Under the pieces are notes generated by a model that made no database searches, was not told the DNA's origin, and worked only from the letters and a program-made list of their open reading frames with translations. A DNA stretch of 50,805 nt from Chromatiales bacterium (lineage in GTDB: Bacteria; Pseudomonadota; Gammaproteobacteria; Steroidobacterales; GCA-2729495). Shown here piece by piece: positions 18,234 to 27,556 of this stretch (position 1 is its first letter; every line of letters starts with the position of its first letter). The stretch spans positions 1-50,805 of the forward strand of contig JAEUPZ010000001.1 in the NCBI GenBank assembly GCA_016789885.1. Direction: 5' to 3'. Both the position numbers and the translations under genes were made by a program.

Positions 18234-18562
18234 CGCCGCGGCTCCCGGCCGTCGACGTGGTCCGTGCCCGTCAGCGCGCGCAGCGCCAGCAGCAGCACGA
18301 GGAAGAGCGCCGTCGTGCCGAAACCGATGACGATGGCCGTGAGCACGAGCGCCTGGGGCACCGGATCGGCATAGCCCGGCGCCCCGGCGGCGATGATCGG
18401 CGGTCGGTCGATGACGAGGCGGCCCATGCCGAAGATGAACAGGTTCGTCGCGTAGGACAGCAGCACGAGCCCCATCAGTACCTGGAACGTACGCGGCCGG
18501 AGCAGCAGCCAGACGCCGGAGCCCGCGAGCACGCCGATGGCGAGGGCGTAGACGGCCTCCAT
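18230..18562 (-). CDS. mrpC: Mrp-type antiporter subunit C (NuoK-like)
   Basis: A 110-residue membrane protein with three helices, related to NuoK. FQVLMGLVLLSYATNLFIFGMGRL and DPVPQALVLTAIVIGFGTTALFLVLL are the standard MnhC signatures, including the D-P-x-P-Q-A-L-V-L-T-A-I-V-I motif. The ATG shares one base with the mrpA stop (TGATG), so it is translated by re-initiation. Confidence 0.94.
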   Translation of the reverse strand: MEAVYALAIGVLAGSGVWLLLRPRTFQVLMGLVLLSYATNLFIFGMGRLVIDRPPIIAAGAPGYADPVPQALVLTAIVIGFGTTALFLVLLLALRALTGTDHVDGREPRR

Positions 18563-21471
18563 CAGCCGCCGCTCCCGGTGACGGCGGCGGCCGGCAGCGG
18601 CGCCGCCGCCCCCGTGCGACGCGGGCTGCGCAGCGACTGGTGGGCGAGCGCCACGAGCATCAGCACCGTGGCACCGACCACCAGCAGGTACACGCCGACG
18701 TCGAAGACCAGCACGCTCGGCACGCGCAGGCTGAAGGCGCCGGCCAGCGGCAGCTCCCAGGCCACCGCCGACAGGAACGGCCGCGACACGAGCCACGCAC
18801 TCAGGCCCGCGAGCACCGCCGCCAGCAGACCCGCGGCGATGAGCACCTGCGGGTGGATGCGCAGCCGGGACTCGACCCAGACGGTGCCGCTCACCATGTA
18901 CTGCACGATCAATGCCGTCGCCATGACGAGCCCGCCGACGAAGCCGCCGCCGGGAGCATCGTGACCGCGCAGCAGGAAGTAACAGGACACGAGTCCCGCC
19001 ATCGGGAACAGCAGCCTCGCCATGACGGCCGGCACCCGCATGTAACCGGCGGGCAGCGGCGCGTCGGGGTTGTTGACCACCGCCTCCCGGGCCGCGTCCT
19101 CGCGCTGGGCCTGGGGCAGCAGGATGCTCTCCGGCGCCGGGCGGAAGCGCCGCAGCAGCGCATAGACGATGATGGCGACGGTGCCGACGACGGTCATCTC
19201 GCCCAGCGTGTCGAGCCCGCGGAAGTCGACCAGGATGACGTTGACGACGTTCCGCCCGCCGCCGAGGGGCAGCGCGTTGTCGAGGAAGAAGGGCGTCAGC
19301 ACCGGTGTCGCGGGCAGCGTGAAGACCGCCAGCGCCAGCGCCCCCAGCCCTGCCCCGGCGACGACTGCCACCGTACCGTCGCGCAGGTGCCGTGCGACGG
19401 CGCTCGGGCCGTGGCGCCGGGCGTCGTCGATTTCCAGTCGCCGCGGCAGCCAGCGCAGGCCGAGCAGGAAGAGCACCATCGTCACCACCTCGACGGTGAG
19501 CTGGGTCAGGGCCAGGTCAGGCGCCGAGAACCACGCGAAGGTCAGGCACGTGGCAAGGCCCGTGGCACCCACCATGATGAGGGCCGCCAGCCGGTGGAAC
19601 TTAGCCTGCCACGCAGCACCCAGGGCACAGGCCGCGCCGCCGACCCACAGCAGGGCGAACAGGGGGTCTGCCGGGGCGAGGGCGAGCGATGAGGGACGCC
19701 AGCCGGCGGCCCAGAGCCGCAGCAGTGCGACGACGCAGGCGCTGCCGACCACCAGCAGCAGCTGGATCTGCAGGCGGGCCGGGAACGCCGCCCGGGCCAG
19801 CCGTCCGGCTCCCCGGGTCACCCGGGCGTTGGCCAGGTCGAACAGCCGCTTGCTGTCGATGCGGGAGAGCAGCGGCGCGGCCGTCATCGTGCGGCCACTG
19901 CGACGCATCAGCACATAGAAGGCGAGCCCGCCGCCGAGCGCGATCACGCTCATGACCAGCGGCGGCGTCAGGCCGTGCCACACCGCCAGCTGGTAGGCAG
20001 GCATCCGCGGGCCCAGCAGGGCGTCACCGGCCACCGTGAGCAGCGGCCCCACGGTGACCGCCGGCAGCACGCCGACCAGCAGGCAGGCCGCCACCAGCAG
20101 CGCACTCGGCACGAGCATGGGCCCCGGGTCCCTCGGCTGGCGTGGCAAACCGACCGCCGGCGGGCCGAAGAAGACCTTGTGGATGAAGCGCGCCGAGTAG
20201 GCAACGCTGAAGAGCCCCGCGATGGTGGCAACGGCCGGCAGCACCGGCGGCAGGCCGAGGGCACCGCCGGCGGTGATCGCCTCCTCGAAGAACATCTCCT
20301 TCGACAGGAAGCCGTTGAGCAGGGGAACGCCGGCCATCGCACAGGCGGCCACCGTCGCGAGCACGGCCGTCACCGGCATCGCGTGGCGCAGACCGCTCAG
20401 GCGCTTGAGGTCGCGCGTGCCGGTCTCGTGGTCGACCACTCCCGTCGCCATGAACAGCGACGCCTTGAAGGTCGCGTGGTTGAGCATGTGGAACACGGCA
20501 GCGACGAGGGCCAGGCGGCTGTTCATGCCGAGCAGCAGCGTGATCAGGCCAAGGTGGCTGATGGTCGAGTAGGCGAGTACGCCCTTCATGTCGCGCTGGA
20601 AGGTGGCGGCGAAGGAGCCGAGGAGCAGCGAGGCGGCGCCAGCGCTGCAGACGAGCCAGAACCAGAGGTCGGTGCCGGCCAGCGCGGGCCACAGCCGCGC
20701 CAGCAGGAACACACCGGCCTTCACCATCGTCGCCGAGTGCAGGTAAGCGGACACCGGCGTCGGTGCGGTCATCGCCTGGGGCAGCCAGAAGTGGAAGGGA
20801 AACTGCGCGCTCTTCGTCAGGATGCCGATCAGCACGCACACGAGCATCGGGGCGTATAGCGGGTCGGCCCGGATCTGGTCGCCAGCGGCCAGCACCACGT
20901 CGAGGTCGTAGCTGCCGACGATGTTGCCGAGCAGCAGCACGCCGAGGAGCAGGGCGAAACCGCCCGACACGGTGACGAGGGCGGCCATGCGGGCACCGCG
21001 CCGCGCATCGCGCCGGTGGTACCAGTACGCGATCAGCATGAACGACGTGAGGCTGGTCAGCTCCCAGAAGACGACGAGCTGGACCAGGTTGCCCGACAGG
21101 ACCGTGCCCAGCATCGCCCCCATGAAGGCCATGAGGAACGCGAAGAAGCGCGGCACGGGATCGGACGGCGACAGGTAGTAGCGCGCGTAGAGCACGATCA
21201 GCGCGCCGATGAAGGCCACCAGCAGCGCGAAGAGCCAGGAGTAGCCATCCATGCGCAGGTGGAACTCGAGCCCGAACTGCGGCAGCCAGGGCAGCCGCGC
21301 GTGCAGCACGCCGCCCGCCACCACCGCCGGATACTGCAGGACCGCCACAACGGCACAGGTGCCCGCGACCACGCCGGCCAGCCACGCCTCGGCGTTGCGC
21401 GCATTCGCGGGCAGCAGCGCGGCGCAGAGGCTGCCCAGGAACGGCAGCAGGACGATCAGTGTCAGCAGCAT
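18562..21471 (-). CDS. mrpA: Mrp-type antiporter fused subunit A/B
   Basis: A 969-residue membrane protein, first gene of the operon. Residues 1-500 are NuoL-like (FFAFLMAFMGAMLGTVLSGNLVQLVVFWELTS with the key Glu, and KSAQFPFHFWLPQAMTAPTPVSAYLHSATMVKAG with the key Lys/His). The C-terminal part contains the MrpA-specific domain (FLLGLRWLPRR) and then the MrpB domain (LVSCYFLLRGHDAPGGGFVGGLVMA) at about 815-945. The A-B fusion and the order A(B)-C-D-E-F-G match the six-gene (group 2, Pha-like) type common in proteobacteria. It supports Na+ extrusion and alkaline pH tolerance. Confidence 0.95.
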   Translation of the reverse strand: MLLTLIVLLPFLGSLCAALLPANARNAEAWLAGVVAGTCAVVAVLQYPAVVAGGVLHARLPWLPQFGLEFHLRMDGYSWLFALLVAFIGALIVLYARYYLSPSDPVPRFFAFLMAFMGAMLGTVLSGNLVQLVVFWELTSLTSFMLIAYWYHRRDARRGARMAALVTVSGGFALLLGVLLLGNIVGSYDLDVVLAAGDQIRADPLYAPMLVCVLIGILTKSAQFPFHFWLPQAMTAPTPVSAYLHSATMVKAGVFLLARLWPALAGTDLWFWLVCSAGAASLLLGSFAATFQRDMKGVLAYSTISHLGLITLLLGMNSRLALVAAVFHMLNHATFKASLFMATGVVDHETGTRDLKRLSGLRHAMPVTAVLATVAACAMAGVPLLNGFLSKEMFFEEAITAGGALGLPPVLPAVATIAGLFSVAYSARFIHKVFFGPPAVGLPRQPRDPGPMLVPSALLVAACLLVGVLPAVTVGPLLTVAGDALLGPRMPAYQLAVWHGLTPPLVMSVIALGGGLAFYVLMRRSGRTMTAAPLLSRIDSKRLFDLANARVTRGAGRLARAAFPARLQIQLLLVVGSACVVALLRLWAAGWRPSSLALAPADPLFALLWVGGAACALGAAWQAKFHRLAALIMVGATGLATCLTFAWFSAPDLALTQLTVEVVTMVLFLLGLRWLPRRLEIDDARRHGPSAVARHLRDGTVAVVAGAGLGALALAVFTLPATPVLTPFFLDNALPLGGGRNVVNVILVDFRGLDTLGEMTVVGTVAIIVYALLRRFRPAPESILLPQAQREDAAREAVVNNPDAPLPAGYMRVPAVMARLLFPMAGLVSCYFLLRGHDAPGGGFVGGLVMATALIVQYMVSGTVWVESRLRIHPQVLIAAGLLAAVLAGLSAWLVSRPFLSAVAWELPLAGAFSLRVPSVLVFDVGVYLLVVGATVLMLVALAHQSLRSPRRTGAAAPLPAAAVTGSGG

Positions 21472-21649
21472 CGCCGATCAGTCAGACTCGCGGGTTCATG
21501 GGTTCGCAGCGGCGATGGGCCGGCTGCGGGGGAACTTGAACAATGCTGGATGGGCCATACCGACGTCAAACCCGGACGCCGGTCCCGGGCAGCGGCGGCG
21601 GGCGTCGTGGTGACGGACCGGCACGCGACCAGCGAGGAGGACTGCAAGG

Positions 21650-24376
21650 ATGACGGGAACCACGGCGGCCGAAGGCCGGTCAACGCAAGCCTGGCATACG
21701 CTCGATCGGGACCGGCTGCTCGCCGCCCTCGCGGCCTCGCCGGGCGGCCTCTCGAGCGAGGATGCGGCGGCCCGCCTCGCCACCTGGGGGGACAACGCAC
21801 TCCCGTCGCGGCCACCGGTGCATCCCGTCTGGCGCTTCCTGGCGCAATTCAACAACGCGCTGATCTACTTCCTGCTCGCCGCGGCCGTGGCCGCCTGGTT
21901 CCTCGGTCACGGGGTGGATGCTGCCGTGATCGTCGCGGTGGTCACGATCAATGCCCTCGTGGGGTTCCTGCAGGAGGGCAAGGCCGAGAAGGCCCTCAGC
22001 GCCATCCGCCAGCTGATCTCGCCGCGGGCCACCGTCTGGCGGGACGGCCGGCGCACGACCATCCCCGTCGCCGGCCTGGTGCCGGGGGACGTCGTGGTCA
22101 TCGAGGCCGGCGACCGCGTGCCCGCGGACCTGCGGCTCATCCGCGCGCGCGGGCTGCTGGTGGACGAGGCCATGCTCACGGGCGAGTCCGTGGCCGCCGA
22201 GAAGGACGAGCGGGCTGTCAGCGCCGATGCGCCGCTGGGCGACCGTACGGGCATGGCGTTCTCCGGAACCCTCGTGGCCGCAGGCCAGGGCACCGGCATC
22301 GTGGTCGAGACGGGCCCGCGCACCGAGATCGGCCGCATCAGCACGCTGATCGAGGGCGTCGAGCAGATCTCCACGCCCCTCCTCCGCCAGATCAACCAGT
22401 TCGGTCGCCGCTTCACGTGGGTAGCCATGAGCGCCGCGGTGCTGCTGTTCGCCTTCGCCACCCAGGTCCGCAGCTACGCCTGGGACGACGCACTGATCGC
22501 CGTCGTCGCGCTCGCCGTCGGCGTGGTCCCCGAAGGGCTGCCGGCCGTCATCACGATCACGCTCGCCATCGGCGTCCAGCGCATGGCCGCCCGCAATGCC
22601 GTCATCCGCAAGCTGCCGGCCGTCGAGACCCTGGGCGCCACGTCGGTGATCTGCTCGGACAAGACCGGCACGCTGACCCTCAACGAGATGACCGCCCGGC
22701 GCATCGTCACCGCCGCACACACGGTCGTCGCCGCGGGTTCGGGCTACGAGCCGCACGGCACCCTCACGGCGCCGGGCGGCGACGAGGATGTCGCCGCGGT
22801 CGAGGCCGCCGCGCCACTGATACGCTGTGCCCTGCTCTGCAACGACGCGCAGCTGCGCGAATCCGGCGGGGTCTGGCACGTCGATGGCGACCCGATGGAG
22901 GGCGCCCTCGTGGCGCTGGCGATGAAGGCAGGCCTGGCCCCGGCCCATGTCCGCGGGGAGTGGCCCCGCCACGACGAGATCCCGTTCGACGCGCGGCATC
23001 GCTACATGGCGACCCGGCACACGGCACCGGACGGCACGCCGGTGGTCTTCGTCAAGGGCGCCCCCGAGCGGCTGCTCGAGCTGTGCCAGGCCCAGGCGAC
23101 GCCGGCGGGCCCGGCACCGGTCGACCCGGCGTACTGGACGTCACAGATCGCCGCGTCCGCGTCGCGGGGCGAGCGGGTGCTCGGCTTCGCCATGGGCACG
23201 GCGGCCCAGCCCGACGGCCCCCTGCAGCACCAGGACCTGGCCAGCGGGCTCGTGTTCCTCGGCTTCGTCGGCTTCATCGACCCGCCCCGCCCTGACGTCA
23301 TCGGCGCCATCGCGGAATGCCGGTCGGCCGGCATCGCCGTCAAGATGATCACGGGCGACCACGCGGCCACCGCCGCAGCCATCGCCCGGCAGCTGGGCCT
23401 GACGGACTCACCGGACGTCATCACCGGCGCCGACCTCGACGCCACCGCCGAGGCGGACCTGGCGGCACTGGCCCGGCGGGCCAGCGTCTTTGCCCGCACC
23501 AACCCGGAGCACAAGCTGCGTATCGTCAAGGCACTGCAGTCCACCGGCGCCATCGTGGCGATGACCGGCGACGGCGTGAACGACGCCCCCGCCCTGAAGC
23601 AGGCGGACGTCGGCATCGCCATGGGCCGCAAGGGCACCGAGGCCGCCAAGGAGGCCGCCGAGGTGGTGCTGCTGGACGAGGCCTTCGCCTCCATCGTCGC
23701 GGCCGTGCACGAGGGGCGGACCGTCTACGACAATATCCGCAAGGTGATCGGCTGGACGGTGCCGACCAATGGCGGCGAGGTGCTGACGGTGATCGCCGCC
23801 ATCCTTTTCGGCTTCACGATGCCCATGAGCCCGGCGCAGATCCTGTGGATCAACCTCATCCTGACGGTCACGCTGGGGCTGGTTCTGGCGTTCGAGCCCC
23901 CGGAGCCCGGCGTCATGGCGCGCCCGCCCCGGCCATCGGGAGCCCCCCTCCTGTCACGGTTCCTCGTCTGGCGCATCCTGTTCGTGTCGGCATTGTTCAC
24001 CGCCGGCGCGCTGGCCATTTTCTTCTATGCCCTCGGCCGCGGGCTCGACGTCGACACTGCGCGCACGATGGTGGTGAATGCCATCGTGGTCTTCGAGATC
24101 TTCTACCTGTTCAACGTGCGCTATCTGCACACCACCTCATTCACGCTGCGCGGCGCCCTCGGCACGGTCCCGGTACGGCTCGCGCTGGTGGTCGTCGTGG
24201 TGGCCCAGCTGGCGTTCACCTACCTGCCGGCCATGCAGGCACTCTTTCAGACGAGGCCGGTGGCACTGCTCGACGGCCTCGTCATCATCGCGGCCGGCGT
24301 GGCCCTGATGATCGTGCTCGAAGTGGAGAAGCTGGTTCTCCGGCGCAGCCATGGCCTGCTGGCGCCCGATGCGTAG
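21650..24376 (+). CDS. P-type cation-transporting ATPase (CtpF/Pma1-like branch of the Ca2+-ATPase group)
   Basis: A 908-residue P2-type pump. The N-terminal cation ATPase domain is followed by actuator loop LTGES (177-180), phosphorylated D337 in CSDKTGTLT, nucleotide-site KGAPE, and TGDGVNDAP in the hinge. The ion site in M4 is PEGLP (294-298) and M5 has N707-G-G-E710, as in calcium pumps. M6 has N735-L-I-L-T739, so the usual Asp of the NLxTD motif is Thr. From memory, CtpF/Pma1-like members share this and EPPEPG after it. The transported ion is therefore uncertain. It diverges from the Mrp operon, so both ion transporters share a 178-bp control region. Confidence 0.9.
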   Translation: MTGTTAAEGRSTQAWHTLDRDRLLAALAASPGGLSSEDAAARLATWGDNALPSRPPVHPVWRFLAQFNNALIYFLLAAAVAAWFLGHGVDAAVIVAVVTINALVGFLQEGKAEKALSAIRQLISPRATVWRDGRRTTIPVAGLVPGDVVVIEAGDRVPADLRLIRARGLLVDEAMLTGESVAAEKDERAVSADAPLGDRTGMAFSGTLVAAGQGTGIVVETGPRTEIGRISTLIEGVEQISTPLLRQINQFGRRFTWVAMSAAVLLFAFATQVRSYAWDDALIAVVALAVGVVPEGLPAVITITLAIGVQRMAARNAVIRKLPAVETLGATSVICSDKTGTLTLNEMTARRIVTAAHTVVAAGSGYEPHGTLTAPGGDEDVAAVEAAAPLIRCALLCNDAQLRESGGVWHVDGDPMEGALVALAMKAGLAPAHVRGEWPRHDEIPFDARHRYMATRHTAPDGTPVVFVKGAPERLLELCQAQATPAGPAPVDPAYWTSQIAASASRGERVLGFAMGTAAQPDGPLQHQDLASGLVFLGFVGFIDPPRPDVIGAIAECRSAGIAVKMITGDHAATAAAIARQLGLTDSPDVITGADLDATAEADLAALARRASVFARTNPEHKLRIVKALQSTGAIVAMTGDGVNDAPALKQADVGIAMGRKGTEAAKEAAEVVLLDEAFASIVAAVHEGRTVYDNIRKVIGWTVPTNGGEVLTVIAAILFGFTMPMSPAQILWINLILTVTLGLVLAFEPPEPGVMARPPRPSGAPLLSRFLVWRILFVSALFTAGALAIFFYALGRGLDVDTARTMVVNAIVVFEIFYLFNVRYLHTTSFTLRGALGTVPVRLALVVVVVAQLAFTYLPAMQALFQTRPVALLDGLVIIAAGVALMIVLEVEKLVLRRSHGLLAPDA

Positions 24377-24542
24377 CGACGCGGCCTCCGCAGCACACAC
24401 ACGCACGCGGGGGTGACTGCTCCGGCCTTGCGGTCGCGGGTCAGCCGTCGGCCGGGGCCGGCCGGCGCTCGCAGCGGCCGCCATGCGGCGCTCCGCCGGC
24501 GCAGGCCGTGACACGGCCACCGGCGTGGTGGACAGTGGACGC

Positions 24543-25013
24543 ATGACGCGTCAGACGCTGCATGGCCGGCCACAGGGCCCGACCCGCCGATCGCGCCGGG
24601 CCCGCCTCGCGGGACTCCTGACGGGCCTCGCCCTCGCGCTGCCGGCGGCAGGGCAGGCGCCGCCCACCGGCTGGCGCTGCGCGAGTGACGTCGCTACGGC
24701 CTACCGGTTCGACCCGGCACGCGGCCGCTGGAAGACCCTGGTGCTGCCGGTGACGGGCCAGTCGTTCCTGGTGCGGCCAGGTGCTGGCCGGCCTTGGGAG
24801 ATCGTCTGGCAGGGCGGCGACGGGACCACCCTGGCCTGCGCCGGCGACTTCGACGCGGCGGGCGAGTTGCGTTGCGGTGACGAACAACTCTTCACCGTGA
24901 GCCGCACCACGCTGACGTTCTCCAGCCGCGTGTTCGGCCGGGCCAACGGCAACCTGGGCGACGACCTGGCGGCGGCGACCATCACCGGCCAGTGCACGCC
25001 GCTGCCGCCGTGA
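24543..25013 (+). CDS. Small secreted protein of unknown function
   Basis: A 156-residue product. A basic N-terminus (RRSRRARLAGLLTGLALALPAAGQA) is a typical Sec signal peptide, cut near residue 39. The mature part of about 117 residues has four cysteines (WRCAS, LACAG, LRCGD, GQCTP), probably two disulfides, and regular beta-type hydrophobic spacing. No domain is recognised. ATG 24543 is preferred to 24483 because the signal peptide starts there. A GACAGT hexamer lies 6 nt before the ATG. The gene ends 3 bp from the convergent rhodanese stop. Confidence 0.65.
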   Translation: MTRQTLHGRPQGPTRRSRRARLAGLLTGLALALPAAGQAPPTGWRCASDVATAYRFDPARGRWKTLVLPVTGQSFLVRPGAGRPWEIVWQGGDGTTLACAGDFDAAGELRCGDEQLFTVSRTTLTFSSRVFGRANGNLGDDLAAATITGQCTPLPP

Positions 25014-25016
25014 GCG

Positions 25017-25427
25017 TCAGCCGCCGGGCACCACCGGACCGCGCCACTTGCGCATGCCGCCTTCGAGGTTGCGCACGTCGGTGAAACCGGCGGCCACGAG
25101 GATGTCGGCCAGCTCGTCGCCCATCGGCCCGCCGTGGCAGACCAGCACGATGGCGTGGTCCTTCGGCAGCTCCGCGGCCGCCGTCGCCTTGACGCCAGGC
25201 CAGGGCCGGTTGATGGCCCCCGGGATGTGCCCCTCGGCGAACAGCTCCGGCTCGCGCACGTCGACGATGGTCAGGGGCCGGGCACCCGCCGGACGCGGTG
25301 CCGCGACCTCGGCGGCGAAATCCCCGGCAGTGACCCAGGTGTAGCCGGCGTCCGCGGCAGGCGGCCGGTTGCAGGCGGCCAGCGCGACGGTGGCCAGCAG
25401 CAGCACTGTGCCCAGGTTCTTGCCCAT
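25017..25427 (-). CDS. Rhodanese-domain lipoprotein
   Basis: A 136-residue exported protein. The signal peptide ends in L-A-A-C (C19), so it is probably lipid-anchored. The single rhodanese domain has IVDVREPELFAEGHIPGAINRPW and the active-site loop LVCHGGPMGDE with the persulfide-forming cysteine, then ILVAAGFTDVRNLEGGMRKW. Such periplasmic single-domain sulfurtransferases move sulfane sulfur; the partner is unknown. Confidence 0.87.
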   Translation of the reverse strand: MGKNLGTVLLLATVALAACNRPPAADAGYTWVTAGDFAAEVAAPRPAGARPLTIVDVREPELFAEGHIPGAINRPWPGVKATAAAELPKDHAIVLVCHGGPMGDELADILVAAGFTDVRNLEGGMRKWRGPVVPGG

Positions 25428-25475
25428 CGACTCCCTCCTGCTGGTGCGATGCTGCCCGGACGGCAGGGTACCGCC

Positions 25476-26699
25476 TCACGGTACCGGCCCGGCCATGCCC
25501 GCAGCAAGCCATGCGGCAAAGGGACGCGCAACGGCGGCGGGCGTGTAGCGCCCAGCCACGACCGCGCGACCGGAATTCCCGAGGCGCCGCGCCAGGTCGC
25601 CGTCTTCGAGGAGGCGGGCACAGGCAGCGGCGAAGTCACCGGGCGTCGAGGCCAGCAGCATGTCGCGGCCATCATGCAGGTCGAGCCCTTCGGCGGCGAA
25701 GGGGGTCACGACCACCGGCAGGCCGTGGGCCAGCGCCTCGAGGACCTTCAGCCGCGTACCACTGCCCCAGCGGACGGGCGCAACGACGACGTCGGCCTGC
25801 CGGTACCAGGGGGCCACCGCGTCGACCGCGCCGGTGACGACGATGCCGGGCAGCGACTGCAGGGCCTGCACGGCCGGCCCCGGCCGGCGCCCCACCAGCT
25901 GCAGCAGGACACGCTGGCCGAAGCGGCTCCGGAGCAGCGGCAGGACTTCGCGCGCCAGCCAGAGGGCGGCGTCCTCATTGGGTCCATAGGACATGGAGCC
26001 GACGAACAGCACGCGAACCGTGCCGTCGGCGACCCGGTCCGGCACCACGGGCTGGACATGGACCACATTCGGCAGCACCGCGATGGACGACCGGGGGCGG
26101 CGGGCCAGCAGCCGCTCGCGGTCGATTGTCGAGCACACGCTGACGGTATCGGCCGTGGCGAGGATCTGGTCCTCCGCCCGCCGGTTGCGCCAGACGGCAA
26201 GGCGCGCCGCCAGACGGCCCTCGGGCGACGGCGGCGGATGCAGCGCCGCCGCGCCGGCCAGGGCGACCGACTCGATGTCGTCGAGGTCGAGCCACAGGTG
26301 GGGTGCTGCACCGTCGAACCGCCGCCAGTGCCGCCGGACGAGCGCATGCGCCGGCCGCCGGAAGCAGAACGCCAGGCGCGGCTTTGCTGGCCATCGGGGC
26401 GGCGGCGGCAGCCCGCCGTCCCCACGCCGCCACCGTCCCGCCTCGCCGGCCAGGCGAGCGCCCGGCCAGGCCCCCGGGTGCGACGACGCAGGCACCGCGG
26501 GCAGCCACTGGAACGATGCGCAGCGCTCGGCCCACGGGGGCGGTGGCGGCAAGGGCCGGGCGCGGCTCGCCGCCAGCACGTGCAGCTCGGTCAAGTCGGC
26601 CAGCATCGTGAGGTGGTTGAAGGCCCTCTGCTGCACGCCCATGCCCGCCGGGTCCGGATGGACACTGCTGACGTAGAGCGCGCGCGGCAGGGACGGCAT
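25476..26699 (-). CDS. Glycosyltransferase, GT4/GT1-like
   Basis: A 407-residue cytosolic or membrane-associated glycosyltransferase of GT-B fold. The N-terminal half starts with ALYVSSVHPDPAGMGVQQRAFNHL. The C-terminal half has the nucleotide-sugar region: VRVLFVGSMSYGPNEDAALWLAREVLPLL, QLVGRRPG, VTGAVDAVAPWYRQADVVVAPVRWGSGTRLKVLEALAHGLPVV, the family's glycan donor loop. It probably builds an exopolysaccharide or similar glycan. It is the last gene of a run with the TauE-like and dacB genes (26-bp gap). Start ATG 26699 fits the first beta-strand. Confidence 0.85.
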   Translation of the reverse strand: MPSLPRALYVSSVHPDPAGMGVQQRAFNHLTMLADLTELHVLAASRARPLPPPPPWAERCASFQWLPAVPASSHPGAWPGARLAGEAGRWRRGDGGLPPPPRWPAKPRLAFCFRRPAHALVRRHWRRFDGAAPHLWLDLDDIESVALAGAAALHPPPSPEGRLAARLAVWRNRRAEDQILATADTVSVCSTIDRERLLARRPRSSIAVLPNVVHVQPVVPDRVADGTVRVLFVGSMSYGPNEDAALWLAREVLPLLRSRFGQRVLLQLVGRRPGPAVQALQSLPGIVVTGAVDAVAPWYRQADVVVAPVRWGSGTRLKVLEALAHGLPVVVTPFAAEGLDLHDGRDMLLASTPGDFAAACARLLEDGDLARRLGNSGRAVVAGRYTPAAVARPFAAWLAAGMAGPVP

Positions 26700-26725
26700 C
26701 GGACCGTGGCTTTTAGGGCTACCGT

Positions 26726-27538
26726 TCAGAGAAGGCCCAGCACCAGGCCGAGGCCCACGACGACCAGCAGGACCGACACGGCCAGCTGCACCGTGCGGAT
26801 CGTGACCTTCCTGAGCCAGCGCGCCCCGAGCCACGCGCCGGCAAAGGCCGCGAGCGAGGCCGCGCCGACGAGCCCCCAGTCGACCGGGGCGGCACGCCCC
26901 GCGTAGTCCCAGCCGTAGACGACCGTGCGGACTACGTCGACCAGGACCGCCAGCACGGCACCGGTGGCCACGAAGGCCTCCTTCGACAGGCCGGACTTCA
27001 GCAGGAACATGCTGCGGAAGGCGCCCTGGTGGCCCGATAGCCCGCCGAAGAAGCCCGACAGCACGCCGCCCCAGGGCAGGTAGCGCCGGTCGATGGACAA
27101 TCGCGCGAGGGCAGGGCTCTGCTCGACCAGCACGAAAACGAGGATCAGCACGCCCACCACCAGCTTGAGCAGGGAGACGTCCTGCCGGCGCCCGAAGGCT
27201 TCCCAGCTGAACAGCGGCGGGCTGGCGGCCAGCACCGTGAGGAGCCAGGCACCGGCCAGCGCCGCCACCACCGCCGGCACGCCGAAGCGCACGAGCACAT
27301 ACCGGTCGGCCTGGCGGCCCAGCAGCCCCAGCTTGAAGACGTTGTTGGCCAGGTGCACCAGCGCCGTGATGGCGATCGCGACGTCCACCGGAAAGAACAG
27401 CGCCACCACGGGCATCAGCAGCGTACCGAGCCCGAAGCCCGCGAAGAGGGTCAGGCCGGAGGCCGCGAAGGCCGCCCCGCAGATGGTGATGGCTTCGATC
27501 ACCGGGCGGATCGTCGCCGTGACACGCGGCCACGGCAA
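26726..27538 (-). CDS. TauE/SafE-family membrane permease
   Basis: A 270-residue inner-membrane protein with about eight hydrophobic helices. The paired family motifs are visible as GLTLFAGFGLGTLLMPVVALFFPVDVAIAITALVHLANNVFKL in the first half and GVLSGFFGGLSGHQGAFRSMFLLKSGLSKEAFVATGAVLAVLVDVVRT in the second. Members export sulfite, sulfoacetate or other organosulfonates, or take part in sulfur metabolism. Substrate is not predictable. It lies 18 bp after dacB on the same strand. Confidence 0.85.
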   Translation of the reverse strand: MPWPRVTATIRPVIEAITICGAAFAASGLTLFAGFGLGTLLMPVVALFFPVDVAIAITALVHLANNVFKLGLLGRQADRYVLVRFGVPAVVAALAGAWLLTVLAASPPLFSWEAFGRRQDVSLLKLVVGVLILVFVLVEQSPALARLSIDRRYLPWGGVLSGFFGGLSGHQGAFRSMFLLKSGLSKEAFVATGAVLAVLVDVVRTVVYGWDYAGRAAPVDWGLVGAASLAAFAGAWLGARWLRKVTIRTVQLAVSVLLVVVGLGLVLGLL

Positions 27539-27556
27539 GGCCCCGGCCGCGAAGCC

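Noticed and set aside
16539..18374. A 611-codon open frame on the plus strand opposite mrpD/E
   Set aside because: Arg/Gln/His-rich low-complexity translation, antisense to well-identified membrane subunits.
21016..23295. A 759-codon open frame on the plus strand across mrpA and the ATPase gene
   Set aside because: It crosses a divergent promoter region and overlaps a pump with all catalytic motifs in another frame.
24391..24405. CA-dinucleotide run after the ATPase gene
   Set aside because: Only about six interrupted units in a short non-coding gap; too short to argue for a function.
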